DNA of 64,000 bases from Thermostichus sp047461615 (GCF_047461615.1 NZ_JANSHI010000003.1:1-64000); one strand, 5' to 3'. Positions 15,174 through 23,985 are shown, numbered from the stretch's first letter. Notes: a model not told the origin generated them from the letters alone. Program-made: numbers and translations.

Positions 15174-16774
15174 TACCACTGCCAAAACAGCTTGCCCCTC
15201 TGGAGAAGCCAGCAGCCCCGATCGGGGTAGGGAGCTTCAGAGAACTTCAGGGCAGTAGTGGCAAAGGCAAAGCGAGTGGATGACCAGCGGGATCCCGAAA
15301 GCTGAGGCAGCCAGGTTTCCAGTAAGCCTAAGGATCCATATCCATAACCCAGGTTGCGGTGAGGCAGGGGAGCCACCAGGCGGCGCCAGGCACGAGTGGC
15401 GCTCAAGGGGGGATCTGCCAGGGCCGCTTCCAGAGCCGCCAAAGACGAAGCCAGATAGGAATAGCCGTCCCGGTCAGCGTGATACACCTGGGCTAGCGGC
15501 GGCGGCTTTGGGATCGCGGGCAGGTTCTGAGGCACCAACTCTGCTAGGGGCTGGACTACGGGTTTGCTCCAGGCGGTGGCGACGCCGTGTTTTGTTGCCA
15601 TCGACACCACCTGCCAGCCCTGGGCAATTGCCCGCTCATCCAGCGTCGGTGCCTCCGGCCTCTTGCCAACCCAGAGCCAGGCCGGTTTCCCATCCGCGGG
15701 TAGAAGGGCAAGGGCAAACTCTCCCGTTTCCGGCACCAGCCGCTGCCAGTCCAGGTCGACCTGGGCTGGCCCCCACTGACCCGGATCCAGCGGCAATCCC
15801 AGAAGGCGGAGGGGCTGCACCTGGCCCAGGCTTTGCCAAAAGACAGCCCAGTTGCGGCCGGACACCAGCGCCAGCGTCTCGTCGGGCAGCTGACCAATAA
15901 CCTGGGGACGAAAAGCTTCGCTCCTAGGCAGGGCAAAGTTGGCAGGCGTATGCCAAAGGGCAGCCGTTTCTGCTAGCAAACCCTGAAAGCTCACCCCTAG
16001 CCCCAGCCCCACCGCCTGTAAGGTCAACCCTTCGGCGGAGGCCGGCTGCGGATTTTGCCAGAAGGCCCAACCTACCTGCGCCGGTGGCAGCGCCTGGATG
16101 ACCTGCCGAAACTGCGGCTCGGCCATGAGCGACAACTGCGGCACCTGCCAGGCATCGATAGCGGCGCGAAGGGCTGCTGCCTTCTCTGCCAACAGCACGT
16201 AGCGCTCCCCGAAAAGGGCTGCCGCAAACCCCGGCAACCCTGGCAGCGGACTGGAGACTACCTGGATGCCCTTGTAGGTGTCCACCTGGACCGGCAGACC
16301 GGCCAAACTCTGCCGCTCCCACAACAGGTTGAGCTCAAACTGCGCCAGCGCTGGCTTGCGGATTTCCAGGGCAACCAAGGTGCCCCACTCCGGCAAGCTG
16401 GCCAAGAGGGTGCTTTTTCCCAGCCAGGGCTGCACCTCCCGCTCGAAATTCAGGGATCCCCCCGCCAAGAGGGATCCCAGCCATCCTGGACCTTCGCTGG
16501 AGAAAAATTTGCGCCACTGCTGGCGGGTAGCGCGTCGCTGGGAGGCGGGGGTTGCCGCTTGCCAAAACGCCTGCAGATTTTCCAGGGGAACAGCTAGCAG
16601 CAGCAGCGCCTGGGTGGAGCGGGGGGCCAGGCCCACAATCGGCGGCAGCTCATGGCGAACCAGCAACAAGGCCAGCGGACTTTGGGTGAGCAGCCAAGCG
16701 ATTACCCACACGCTCATGGCCGCCAGCAGGCCCAGACCAATTAGGATGCCGCGCCGGAGTTGCCCTTGTCCCAT
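15170..16774 (-). CDS. DUF3352 domain protein, membrane anchored
   Basis: About 534 residues. The N-terminus has one hydrophobic helix (GILIGLGLLAAMSVWVIAWLL, residues about 8-29), so it is a bitopic membrane protein or has an uncleaved signal; the rest is predicted extracytoplasmic. The large domain (PPIVGLAPRSTQALLLLAVPLENLQAFWQ, RQQWRKFF, GWLGSLLAGGSLNFEREVQPWLG, YSYLASSLAALEAAL) is the DUF3352 pattern widespread in cyanobacteria, function unknown. The frame runs to 16831; ATG 16772-16774 sits just before the membrane segment and is preferred. Its stop overlaps the convergent anti-sigma-type gene. Confidence 0.85.
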   Translation of the reverse strand: MGQGQLRRGILIGLGLLAAMSVWVIAWLLTQSPLALLLVRHELPPIVGLAPRSTQALLLLAVPLENLQAFWQAATPASQRRATRQQWRKFFSSEGPGWLGSLLAGGSLNFEREVQPWLGKSTLLASLPEWGTLVALEIRKPALAQFELNLLWERQSLAGLPVQVDTYKGIQVVSSPLPGLPGFAAALFGERYVLLAEKAAALRAAIDAWQVPQLSLMAEPQFRQVIQALPPAQVGWAFWQNPQPASAEGLTLQAVGLGLGVSFQGLLAETAALWHTPANFALPRSEAFRPQVIGQLPDETLALVSGRNWAVFWQSLGQVQPLRLLGLPLDPGQWGPAQVDLDWQRLVPETGEFALALLPADGKPAWLWVGKRPEAPTLDERAIAQGWQVVSMATKHGVATAWSKPVVQPLAELVPQNLPAIPKPPPLAQVYHADRDGYSYLASSLAALEAALADPPLSATRAWRRLVAPLPHRNLGYGYGSLGLLETWLPQLSGSRWSSTRFAFATTALKFSEAPYPDRGCWLLQRGKLFWQWY

Positions 16775-16851
16775 ACCTCCATCCCCAGTCTGGAATAGAC
16801 GCTGTCTTGCCGCAAAGCTGGCAGTTAGCACCGCGTAACCATCTTACCTGG

Positions 16852-16872
16852 GAGGGGAAGTTGGCTCCCCTC
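16852..16872. repeat. 7-bp inverted repeat in the DUF3352-tatC divergent region
   Basis: GAGGGGA and TCCCCTC flank a 7-base loop. There is no T-run. It lies between two divergent genes, so it could be a regulatory site; nothing more can be said. Confidence 0.25.
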
Positions 16873-17016
16873 GCTTGCCGTTAACCGCCACCTAAAAGAG
16901 TTTCCTGGGACAGCGGTGCGCTGACCCATGCTGAGGGGGGCGTGTTGGGCGGGCGCTTTTCCTTGAGGCTGGGGCAAGGCTAAGATAGCGGGAAAGGTTG
17001 TGTTGCCAGCCGGCTC

Positions 17017-17799
17017 ATGCCCCTCGCCTCTGAGACTGACTCCTCGCAGCAAGCTGCGCCAGCGCAAGCGCCCACGCGGGTGCCCAATCCAGAGTTTCCC
17101 TACGAGGTCGAGATGACCTTGGTGGAGCACCTGGAGGAGCTGCGCCGCCGCCTCTTGGCCAGCCTCATTGCTGTGGGCCTGTGCATCGTCGCCTGTTTTT
17201 TGGGGGTAAACCGCCTTGTTGCCTTTCTGGAGGTGCCAGCCCGGGGGGTAACCTTCCTGCAACTGGCGCCGGGCGAGTACTTCTTCGTTTCCCTCAAGGT
17301 AGCGGCCTATGCCGGCTTGCTCTTGGCCACGCCCTTTTTGCTCTACCAAATCGTCCGCTTTGTGTTGCCAGGGCTAAGCGTCAGGGAGATCAGGCTGCTG
17401 GGACCGGCGGTGCTGGGATCCAGCCTCTTGTTTGTGGCGGGCTTAGCCTTTGCCTACTACCTTCTCCTTCCGGCAGCGCTGAACTTCTTTATTCGCTATG
17501 GGGAAGGGGTAGTGGAGCAGGCTTGGTCCATCGATCGCTACTTTGAGTTTGTGCTGCTGTTGATGTTCAGCACTGGCTTGGCCTTTCAGGTGCCAATTCT
17601 GCAGGCACTGCTGGGGGCTTTGGGGCTGGTAACTGCCGAGCAGATGCTCAAGGGCTGGCGCTACGTCGTTGTGGCTTCAGTGGTGGCGGGGGCCATTCTT
17701 ACCCCTTCCACGGATCCCCTTACCCAGAGCCTCCTAGCCGGCGCGATCACGTTCCTGTACGGGTTGGGCGTTTTGCTGGTGAAGCTACTGGGTCGGTGA
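17017..17799 (+). CDS. tatC: Twin-arginine translocase subunit TatC
   Basis: Core of the Tat pathway for folded proteins in plasma and thylakoid membranes. 260 residues. After a soluble 35-residue N-terminus comes the TatC hallmark MTLVEHLEELRRRLLASL (binding site for the RR motif), then six hydrophobic segments, with the conserved FVSLKVAAYAGLLLATPFLLYQIVRFVLPGL between helices 2 and 3. The C-terminal region with LTPSTDPLTQSLLA is also conserved. ATG at 17017. No tatA/tatB gene lies beside it, which is usual in cyanobacteria. Confidence 0.96.
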   Translation: MPLASETDSSQQAAPAQAPTRVPNPEFPYEVEMTLVEHLEELRRRLLASLIAVGLCIVACFLGVNRLVAFLEVPARGVTFLQLAPGEYFFVSLKVAAYAGLLLATPFLLYQIVRFVLPGLSVREIRLLGPAVLGSSLLFVAGLAFAYYLLLPAALNFFIRYGEGVVEQAWSIDRYFEFVLLLMFSTGLAFQVPILQALLGALGLVTAEQMLKGWRYVVVASVVAGAILTPSTDPLTQSLLAGAITFLYGLGVLLVKLLGR

Positions 17800-18271
17800 C
17801 ACGGGCGCTGGCTTGGGCAGCCTGGCTTCCCCGTGCGGGGAAAGCGGTTTGACCTTGGAAAGAAAGATGGACAAGCTCTACCTGCTCACCAAAATCCTTA
17901 GCGGTAACAGTCGAGACTGCAGCCCTGGTTAGGGCTGGAATACCAGCCTTTGGCAACAGCCGCACCCTTTGGCCAGCAGAAAGGCTCATTGGGGCAGAGG
18001 GAAAGTTTGTCCAATTTGTCTATCCCGGCAGGGGATCCGCCCCGCCCCTACCCTAGCTCAGGCGAGGGGGGTAGCTAGCTAGCTATGCGCCCCTAGTAAG
18101 GGGTGTGGGCAACAGTTGCTGCTGTTTTCCATCTTCAGTAGCTGCTGCAGGGCCTTGGCCAGCGGGGACAGGCAGCAAAGCTTCCTACTGCTGCTCGCTG
18201 CCGAAGAGGCTGCTGCTGCAGAAGCGGATTTTCTGAACTTTCTAGAACGAGTTCTTGACCTCAGGGCTTCT
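17800..18271. other. Stretch of about 470 bases without a supported gene
   Basis: A minus frame at 17747-17989 begins MSLSAGQRVRLLPKAG but overlaps the tatC 3' end and has no SD or family match. Frames around 18080-18297 are Ala/Ser-rich and look spurious. At 18083-18096 CCCCT-AGTA-AGGGG can form a tiny hairpin. The run GTAGCTAGCTAGCTA (about 18071-18085) is a short tetranucleotide repeat. No other signals were seen. Confidence 0.35.
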
Positions 18272-19633
18272 ATGCTTTCTTGGAGTTTTTGCCCCAAAAC
18301 AAACCCCTATCCTGCTAGAACCTACGATCCTTCCTATCCAGTTGGCAGTTACTGGGACAGCACGATAGCAGACTCCAGTTGGCGACACCCAGCACCTCTG
18401 CAAGGGCAGGTGGAGGCTGAGGTAGCCATCATTGGGGGCGGGTTCACAGGGCTTTCGACAGCCCTGCACCTAGTCCGCGATCACGGCATTTCCGCCTGCC
18501 TGCTGGAGGCGGGATCCCTGGGCTGGGGAGCCTCGGGGCGTAATGGCGGTTTCTGCGGCGTGGGGGCAAGCTGCCTGACTCACGCCCAGATGGTACGGCG
18601 GGTAGGGCTAGCGGAGACGGAGCGCTACTACCGGGATCAATGGCAGGCAGTGGAAACCGTCCAAGAGCTGGCTGCTACCGAGGGCTTTTCCCTGGATGCC
18701 CAGGGCCAGGGCTGGTACGCGGTGGCCCATCGCCCCAGTGCTTGGCAGGAGTTGGAGGCGGAATACCAGATCTACACCCAGGTGGCCGGCTACCCCGTTC
18801 AGCTCCTTAGCCCCAAAGAGCTGCGGGAGCGGGGCTTCGACAGTCGGGAGAACTACGGCGCTCTCCACATTGGCATTGGTTTTGGCCTCAACCCCCTCAA
18901 GCTTACCCAGGGGCTAGCTCAGGCTGCCCGCCGGTGGGGAGCCCAGCTATACAGTGCTAGCCCGGTTATCGCCTGGGAGAAAGTGGGATCCTACCACCTT
19001 TGCCATACACCGGGGGGGACGGTGCGGGCGCGCCACCTAGTGATTGCCACCAACGGCTACACGCCAGCCCACCTCTATCCCCAACTGGCGGGATCCCTGC
19101 TGCCGGTGCTTTCCAACATCGTGGTGACCCGCCCCCTGACGCCAGCGGAGCAAAAAGCTCAGGGCTGGTGGGATCCGACCCCTGTCTACGACACGCGGCG
19201 GCTTCTGTTCTACTACCGTCTCTTGCCCGATGGGCGGCTGCTGTTTGGGGGGCGGGATGGCACCTGCGACGACCCAGCGCAACGGCAGCGCCTGCAAGCT
19301 TGGATGGTGCAGCGGCTCTACCGCCTCTTTCCCGCCTGGGAGGGGGTGGAGATTGAGTACGCCTGGAATGGCTTGGTTTGCCTCTCCCGCCAGCTTCACC
19401 CTCACATCGGCCCTTCGCCAACGGATCCCAGCCTGTGGTACGGCCTAGCCTACCATGGCAGCGGTGTGGCCACAGGGGTGTGGGCGGGCAAAATCTTGGC
19501 TCAGGATATCGCCGGTAATCGACCCCAGATCAGTGCCCTCTTTCGTCAGCCGCCGCGGGTTTTCCCTTTCCCTGGCTTGCGGCTTCACTACCTGCGGTTG
19601 GGGTATCTTTGGTGGCAGTTGATAGACGGCTAG
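18272..19633 (+). CDS. FAD-dependent oxidoreductase of the DAO family (PuuB-like)
   Basis: 453 residues. VAIIGGGFTGLSTALHLVRD (about 52-71) is the FAD Rossmann motif and GSLGWGASGRNGGFCG (about 85-100) is typical of the gamma-glutamylputrescine-oxidase/sarcosine-oxidase subgroup. A C-terminal GLAYHGSGVATGVWAGKILA closes the FAD site. Substrate is probably an amine or N-substituted amino acid; none can be named from sequence. The frame opens to 18116, but ATG 18272 gives the family N-terminus with the short preceding segment (YDPSYPVGSYWDST). It stands apart from its neighbours. Confidence 0.85.
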   Translation: MLSWSFCPKTNPYPARTYDPSYPVGSYWDSTIADSSWRHPAPLQGQVEAEVAIIGGGFTGLSTALHLVRDHGISACLLEAGSLGWGASGRNGGFCGVGASCLTHAQMVRRVGLAETERYYRDQWQAVETVQELAATEGFSLDAQGQGWYAVAHRPSAWQELEAEYQIYTQVAGYPVQLLSPKELRERGFDSRENYGALHIGIGFGLNPLKLTQGLAQAARRWGAQLYSASPVIAWEKVGSYHLCHTPGGTVRARHLVIATNGYTPAHLYPQLAGSLLPVLSNIVVTRPLTPAEQKAQGWWDPTPVYDTRRLLFYYRLLPDGRLLFGGRDGTCDDPAQRQRLQAWMVQRLYRLFPAWEGVEIEYAWNGLVCLSRQLHPHIGPSPTDPSLWYGLAYHGSGVATGVWAGKILAQDIAGNRPQISALFRQPPRVFPFPGLRLHYLRLGYLWWQLIDG

Positions 19634-19758
19634 CTTCCCCAAGAGTGCGCGAGAAGCCCCTGGGCGCTGCCACCGCCCTGTCGTAATCTAGTCCTAGCCT
19701 GGCCCGAGAAAGCCCCCTAGCTTCTCGCCTTTTGGTTCTTATTCCCCTGAGGTGCCTC

Positions 19759-20613
19759 GTGCTGTCCCCATCTTGGCCTGAACAGGACTCTCTCCCCCTG
19801 AAGCCAACAACTAGCCGCCAACAACAGCCCTCCGCCGGGGGGCAGCGGCTGGGGTTTGCTCTGCTGCTTGGCCTGCCTGCTATGTTTTTGCCCTGGCCTG
19901 CCTTTGCCCAAATTGCCGGATCCCTGCTCAATCCTCTGGTGGCTGCCTGGATTCGCTCTGAGGTGCAGCAGGTGGACAACTTGCAGGTGCAAATTGCCGG
20001 TTCCGACGCCCAGATTCTCAAGGGTCAGATCCCTCAAGCTCAGGTCTCAGGAGACAACCTCATCTACCAAGGCTTCCAGATCAGCCATCTGCGGCTGCGG
20101 GGCCAAGATATTCGCCTCAATGTGGGGGAAGCTATTCAAGGGCGCAGCCCCCTGCGGCTGTTGGCCCCTGTGCCAGTGCAGGTAAGCTTGCGCCTCACGG
20201 AAGCAGACTTGAATCGCACCCTGCAGGCTCCCCTCATCCAGTCGCAACTGGCCCAAGCGCGGGTGCAACTGCCCTTTGGAGAGCAAACGGTTCCCTTTTT
20301 GATCCGCCAGCCCCAGGTTGCCCTAGAGCCAGGGCGGCTGCGCATCCGGGCCCAACTGGTTACTCCTGAGGGGGCGGAGGTGCCCGTTACGGTGGTGACT
20401 GGGCTGCAGGCTCAGGGCCCTAGCCAGTTGCGGCTGGTTAACCCTGTGTGGATAAGTAAAGGTCAGGAGATCCCTATCCCTGGCCTGGCAGATTTTCCCA
20501 TCCAGTTGGATCCAGGTGTGCGCATTGATCGCTTGGAGCTGCAGCCCGGCCAGATCCTCTACGAGGGGATGTTGGTTATCTACCCGGAAGCGGCAACGCC
20601 ACCGCGGGGGTAG
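19759..20613 (+). CDS. DUF2993 (LmeA-like) exported protein
   Basis: About 284 residues. An N-terminal hydrophobic segment (GFALLLGLPAMFLPWPAFA, about 31-49) acts as signal or anchor. The rest shows the DUF2993 pattern: LNPLVAAWIRSEVQQVDNLQVQIAGSDAQILKGQIPQAQVSGDNLIYQGFQISHL, then QVSLRLTEADLN and LPFGEQTVPFLIR. DUF2993 proteins in cyanobacteria are periplasmic and poorly characterised (LmeA is a mycobacterial envelope mannosyltransferase-related protein). The frame begins with TTG at 19732; GTG 19759, with GAGG six bases upstream, is preferred. Confidence 0.8.
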   Translation: MLSPSWPEQDSLPLKPTTSRQQQPSAGGQRLGFALLLGLPAMFLPWPAFAQIAGSLLNPLVAAWIRSEVQQVDNLQVQIAGSDAQILKGQIPQAQVSGDNLIYQGFQISHLRLRGQDIRLNVGEAIQGRSPLRLLAPVPVQVSLRLTEADLNRTLQAPLIQSQLAQARVQLPFGEQTVPFLIRQPQVALEPGRLRIRAQLVTPEGAEVPVTVVTGLQAQGPSQLRLVNPVWISKGQEIPIPGLADFPIQLDPGVRIDRLELQPGQILYEGMLVIYPEAATPPRG

Positions 20614-20753
20614 TTGCTGCTGCTGAATTCTCTCCCCCGCAAGCTGCAGGTAGCCAGATACCACTTGACCAAGTTGAGGGCAGCGTTGAAACTACCCTAT
20701 AACCGAGCTGGCCCCAGCCACGCCTATCGCCACAATCCCTTCTCTCCAACTTC

Positions 20754-21002
20754 TCAAGGTGGGGTGACGCCTGTTCTCTGGGCCGGTGAGCCAATGATGG
20801 ACGTAGGCAACAAGGCACGCCATGACACCCAAGTCGTGGCAAAGGCTACCCCCAGAAGTGCCTTGTTCTCGAAAATAGCGCTGGCTACTGCTCCCCAAAA
20901 TAGAAGAGTCCTCCCTACCCCTGCCACGAGAGCCGAAAGGGCAAGCAGAGCAAAGGCTCTCAACCAAGCGAGTGGTCTGGGTAGCCAAACAGGCCAGCGC
21001 AT
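20754..21002 (-). CDS. Small two-helix membrane protein of unknown function
   Basis: 82 residues. Two hydrophobic stretches (about 12-27 and 32-60: LRAFALLALSALVAGVG and LLFWGAVASAIFENKALLGVAFATTWV) predict a small integral membrane protein. ATG 21000-21002 has GGGAGG followed by five bases, a strong Shine-Dalgarno, which is the main reason for calling it. It lies 54 bases downstream of the Kef-type antiporter stop on the same strand and may be co-transcribed. No family recognised. Confidence 0.5.
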   Translation of the reverse strand: MRWPVWLPRPLAWLRAFALLALSALVAGVGRTLLFWGAVASAIFENKALLGVAFATTWVSWRALLPTSIIGSPAQRTGVTPP

Positions 21003-21056
21003 AGAGACCTCCCAGAGAGTAAGTCACTCAGCTTAATCTTGCCCCAGCTTGTGTTC

Positions 21057-22943
21057 TCACTCAGCCGAGCTAGGGATCCCTGCCCATTCCGGCTGCCCGG
21101 GGCGCCGCCACTGCTCCCACCAAGCCAGCACCGATTCCGAGGGACTAGCGTCATGGCTGCCGTTAGCAGGAGGTGGTGGCGGCCAGCTGACAGACGTGGG
21201 GATTAGGCAACTGGGGGGGAGAGGTCGCAGGTTGCGGTAGTGGCTGCTGCGGATGGCTAGGATCTCCTGCTGGACAACCTCCAGGGGCTCGCCCAGCTGG
21301 AGCAACAGGTGACTGCACAGCCCCAAGCTGGCCTCAAATTCCGGGTGGACGACTTCTCTAGCCCCCAACTGGTAGAGCTGTTCGACTTCCTCTTCGTGAG
21401 TGGCCCGCACCACTACCTCCAAGTGGGGCGCCAGTTCTAGCGCTTGTTTGAGGCAGAGGCGGGTGCTTAGGCAATCTGGCAAGGCAATGACCAGGGCGCG
21501 AGCTTGGTTCAGGCGAGCTTTCTCCAGCACCAGGGCGCTGGCAGCATTGCCGTAGAGGTAGGGGATCCCCTGCGAGCGCAGCTGTTGGATGACCTGTTCC
21601 GAGGAGTCAACTACCAAGAGGGGATAGCGACGGGCCTGCAGAATGCGCACCACATCCTGCCCCACCCGACCATAGCCGCACACCACCACGTGGCCCTCTT
21701 GAGGAGCCCTGGCATCCAGGTCGCGAGGCCGCTCGTCTGCTGCTAGCCAGCGAGACAAGAAGGGGATCCCTTGCAGTTTCCTCAGCAGCCCCGGCGCGCC
21801 CTTAAGCAAAAAGGGAGTGACAAGCAAGGTAACAGCAGTGGTGCTGACAATGAGCAAATACAGCTGCCGCGACACCAGTCCCAGGGCCTGCCCCTCGCTG
21901 GCCAGGACAAAGGAAAACTCGCCAATCTGAGAAAGGCCCAGCCCTACCAACACCGCCGCCGGGAGGGGGTAGCCAAACAGCCCAGCCAGAGGCGCCACCA
22001 GGCAAAACTTGCCCACCATCACTAGCCCCACCAGCCCCAGAATCAGCGTCAGGTGGTCAGCAATGAAGCGGGGATCGATGAGCATGCCAATGGCAGCAAA
22101 AAAGAGGGCAGCAAACACATCCCGCAAGGGCTCTACGTAGGCCAGGGTTTGGTCGGCGTATTCCACTTCCGAAATCATCAGCCCCGCAATGAAAGCCCCG
22201 ATCTCGCTGGAAAGGCCCAGCCGCTCGGTTAGGAGAGCAATCCCCACGCAGAGGCTGATGACCCCCAGTAGGAATACCTCTTTGTTCTCCTGCTGGGCCA
22301 ATAGCCGCAGCAAGGCGGGCACCAGCCAAATACCCCCCAGCACTGCTCCTACTGCCACCAGGCCAATTTCCGCTACTGACTTAGCCAGGGATCCCGCCAG
22401 CTCTGGCAGGGGAGCATCCAAAGCTGGCAACACCGCCAGCATTAGCCCTACCGCCAAATCCTGCACGATCAAGATCCCCAGCATGGCCTGGGCCTGGGGC
22501 GTGCCCATCTGGTTGGTCTCGGTGAGGCTTTTGAGCACCACCGCCGTGGAAGACAAGGAGAGCACCGCTCCCAAAAAGATCCCCTGCACCGGCGTCAGCC
22601 AGCCACTGGCCATCGCTAGCACCGCTGTGACTGCAATCGTTAGGCCAATCTGCAAAAGGCCGCCTAGAGCAATCCCGCGCACTTGGCGCAGCTCTTTGAG
22701 GGAAAACTCCACCCCCAAGGTAAACAGCAAAAAGGTCACGCCAAACTGGGCCAGGGTTTCCACCTGCACCACCTCTTTAATCCACCCCAGCCCTGTCGGC
22801 CCCACTAGGATCCCGGCTAGCAAGTAACCCAAAAGCACTGGCTGCCGCAGCAGTGCCGCTAGAAGCCCTCCTGCTGCCGCTGCCGCCAGTACTGTGGCAA
22901 TGTCCAGAATCAGGCGAAAGTCTTCCTGCACAGGGACACCCAC
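21057..22943 (-). CDS. CPA2-family cation/proton antiporter with RCK (TrkA-N) domain, Kef-like
   Basis: 628 residues. Residues 1-390 contain about 12 hydrophobic segments with the Na/H exchanger pattern (GYLLAGILVGPTGLGWI, VLSLSSTAVVLKSL, LGILIVQDLAVGLMLAVLPAL, FIAGLMISEVEYA, LGLSQIGEFSFVLASEGQALGL). Residues about 420-535 form a TrkA-N/RCK nucleotide-binding domain (GHVVVCGYGRVGQDVVRIL, LYGNAASALVLEKA). A proline-rich tail follows. Such proteins export K+ or Na+ in exchange for H+ under ligand or redox control. ATG 22941-22943. A small membrane-protein gene follows. Confidence 0.92.
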   Translation of the reverse strand: MGVPVQEDFRLILDIATVLAAAAAGGLLAALLRQPVLLGYLLAGILVGPTGLGWIKEVVQVETLAQFGVTFLLFTLGVEFSLKELRQVRGIALGGLLQIGLTIAVTAVLAMASGWLTPVQGIFLGAVLSLSSTAVVLKSLTETNQMGTPQAQAMLGILIVQDLAVGLMLAVLPALDAPLPELAGSLAKSVAEIGLVAVGAVLGGIWLVPALLRLLAQQENKEVFLLGVISLCVGIALLTERLGLSSEIGAFIAGLMISEVEYADQTLAYVEPLRDVFAALFFAAIGMLIDPRFIADHLTLILGLVGLVMVGKFCLVAPLAGLFGYPLPAAVLVGLGLSQIGEFSFVLASEGQALGLVSRQLYLLIVSTTAVTLLVTPFLLKGAPGLLRKLQGIPFLSRWLAADERPRDLDARAPQEGHVVVCGYGRVGQDVVRILQARRYPLLVVDSSEQVIQQLRSQGIPYLYGNAASALVLEKARLNQARALVIALPDCLSTRLCLKQALELAPHLEVVVRATHEEEVEQLYQLGAREVVHPEFEASLGLCSHLLLQLGEPLEVVQQEILAIRSSHYRNLRPLPPSCLIPTSVSWPPPPPANGSHDASPSESVLAWWEQWRRPGQPEWAGIPSSAE

Positions 22944-23104
22944 CCCGAAATATGAACTTTTGTAGCCGATCCTAAGGGCTCTTCCACGATACTGCTTCCC
23001 TCAGCCGCGTGGACAGATCCCCGCGCACTCCAGTCCAGCAGGGGTAGCCCCGGGGGAGAGCGGCCAAAATTTTTGTTAAAGGTTACCTAGAAAACCTCAA
23101 AACC

Positions 23105-23118
23105 GTAGCTTATAATAC
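23105..23118. promoter_or_regulatory. NtcA-binding site GTA-N8-TAC overlapping the -10 box of gifB
   Basis: GTA at 23105-23107 and TAC at 23116-23118 are separated by exactly eight bases (GCTTATAA), the NtcA consensus. The site covers the -10 hexamer, so bound NtcA would block RNA polymerase. NtcA is known to repress gif genes in Synechocystis; the same logic is inferred here. Confidence 0.75.
23111..23116 (+). promoter_or_regulatory. -10 element of the gifB promoter
   Basis: A perfect TATAAT. Transcription would begin near 23123, about nine bases before the riboswitch stem P1. No -35 hexamer is evident at 17 bases. Confidence 0.65.
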
Positions 23119-23131
23119 GAAATGAAGACAT

Positions 23132-23205
23132 CGTTCATCCTCTGGCGGGTTCAAGAGCAACCCCACAGCCAGAGGACGGAAGTAGGGAGCTATCCCGAAG
23201 GAACG
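23132..23205 (+). promoter_or_regulatory. Glutamine riboswitch aptamer (glnA/downstream-peptide class) in the gifB leader
   Basis: Three stems are visible. P1 pairs CGTTC (23132-23136) with GAACG (23201-23205). P2 pairs CCTCTGGC (23139-23146) with GCCAGAGG (23168-23175), with an inner GGGTT/AACCC helix. P3 is GGGA-GCTA-TCCC around 23185-23196. The joining segments GACGGAAGTAGG and CCGAAGGAACG match the conserved core I know for glutamine riboswitches. In Synechocystis such an aptamer precedes gifB and switches translation on when glutamine is high. Downstream, CACCTC (about 23246-23251) could pair with GGAGGTG (about 23260) or with the SD GGAGG just before the start codon, a possible expression platform. 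Confidence 0.85.
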
Positions 23206-23302
23206 CGCCTCAACCCCTGTAGCTGTTTGCAAAATATCCCAGCTCACCTCTCACCTTGGGAGGTGAAGGGGATACCAACAACTCTCAACTTTGGAGGCGA
23301 AG

Positions 23303-23755
23303 ATGATGAAACTCTCTTACCGTGGTGTCGGTTACACCTTCTCACCGGCGACCGTGACCGTTTCCCCTGGCAAGGTGGGGGGCCGTTATCGAGGGCTGGA
23401 CTGGCGGTTCCGCCACCTAACCAAGCCGCTGGTTTTGTCCACCAACTTGGACTTTCTCTACCGGGGAGTAGCCTATCGTCCCAAAGCTGCTGAGGCAGTG
23501 GCTCAAGAGATTCCAGCAGTAGCCTCCGAGGCGGCAGCAACCCCTGGCCGTTCCCACGTTTTGGATGAGCTAGCTCGTCGGCTGATGGCGGGCCACCAAC
23601 GCGCTATTCGAATTCGGCAGCAGGCGATGCTGGTACGCGGTACAGAGCGGGTTGGCCTGCACACCAATGTGCGCAACTTCTGGAATCGTATCCAAGGGAA
23701 AGTGCATCCCACCTTCCGCTTGACTTACGACCGTACGCGAGTTAGCATGAGCTGA
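23303..23755 (+). CDS. gifB: Glutamine synthetase inactivating factor IF17-like (DUF4278 plus IF7-type C-terminus)
   Basis: 150 residues. The N-terminus (MKLSYRGVGY, GGRYRGLDWRFR, LDFLYRGVAY) is the DUF4278 fold, here as two YRGV units. The C-terminus (about 88-150: RRLMAGHQRAIRIRQQAMLVR, FWNRIQGKVHPTFRLTYDRTRVSMS) resembles IF7/IF17, small basic proteins that bind and inhibit glutamine synthetase type I in Synechocystis. ATG 23303 has GGAGG five bases upstream; a second ATG follows at once. An NtcA box and glutamine riboswitch in the leader support the functional call. Inference: when nitrogen is plentiful NtcA leaves, glutamine binds the RNA, GifB is made and GS is shut down. Confidence 0.8.
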   Translation: MMKLSYRGVGYTFSPATVTVSPGKVGGRYRGLDWRFRHLTKPLVLSTNLDFLYRGVAYRPKAAEAVAQEIPAVASEAAATPGRSHVLDELARRLMAGHQRAIRIRQQAMLVRGTERVGLHTNVRNFWNRIQGKVHPTFRLTYDRTRVSMS

Positions 23756-23922
23756 CCTCCAAGCAAGTGCTTTGGGGGGATCCTCAAAGAGGCCCCTTGC
23801 AAGAAGCGCCAGAAGTCTTCCTGCTGCTAGCAGGGAGAAGGGCGCTGTTTTTTGTATCTCTCAGACTCGCGAGGAGGAGCCTAGTAACCTCCGCGGGGTC
23901 AAGAAAACTGGCTCTCCAAGGC

Positions 23923-23928
23923 TATAAT
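23923..23928 (+). promoter_or_regulatory. Possible -10 element for the methyltransferase-monooxygenase pair
   Basis: TATAAT lies 57 bases upstream of the methyltransferase ATG. No convincing -35 hexamer is present at 17 bases. Confidence 0.35.
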
Positions 23929-23985
23929 GCCCTAGTGAGCTTTTGGGATTCTGTCTGTCTTAACTCGAGCAGCCTCTAGTTATTC

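Noticed and set aside
17747..17989. 80-codon minus frame beginning MSLSAGQRVRLL
   Set aside because: The start resembles small SH3-like proteins, but there is no SD, no family core, and a third of it is antisense to tatC.
18079..18297. 72-codon Ala/Ser-rich minus frame
   Set aside because: Starts with TTG, antisense to the oxidoreductase start, low complexity.
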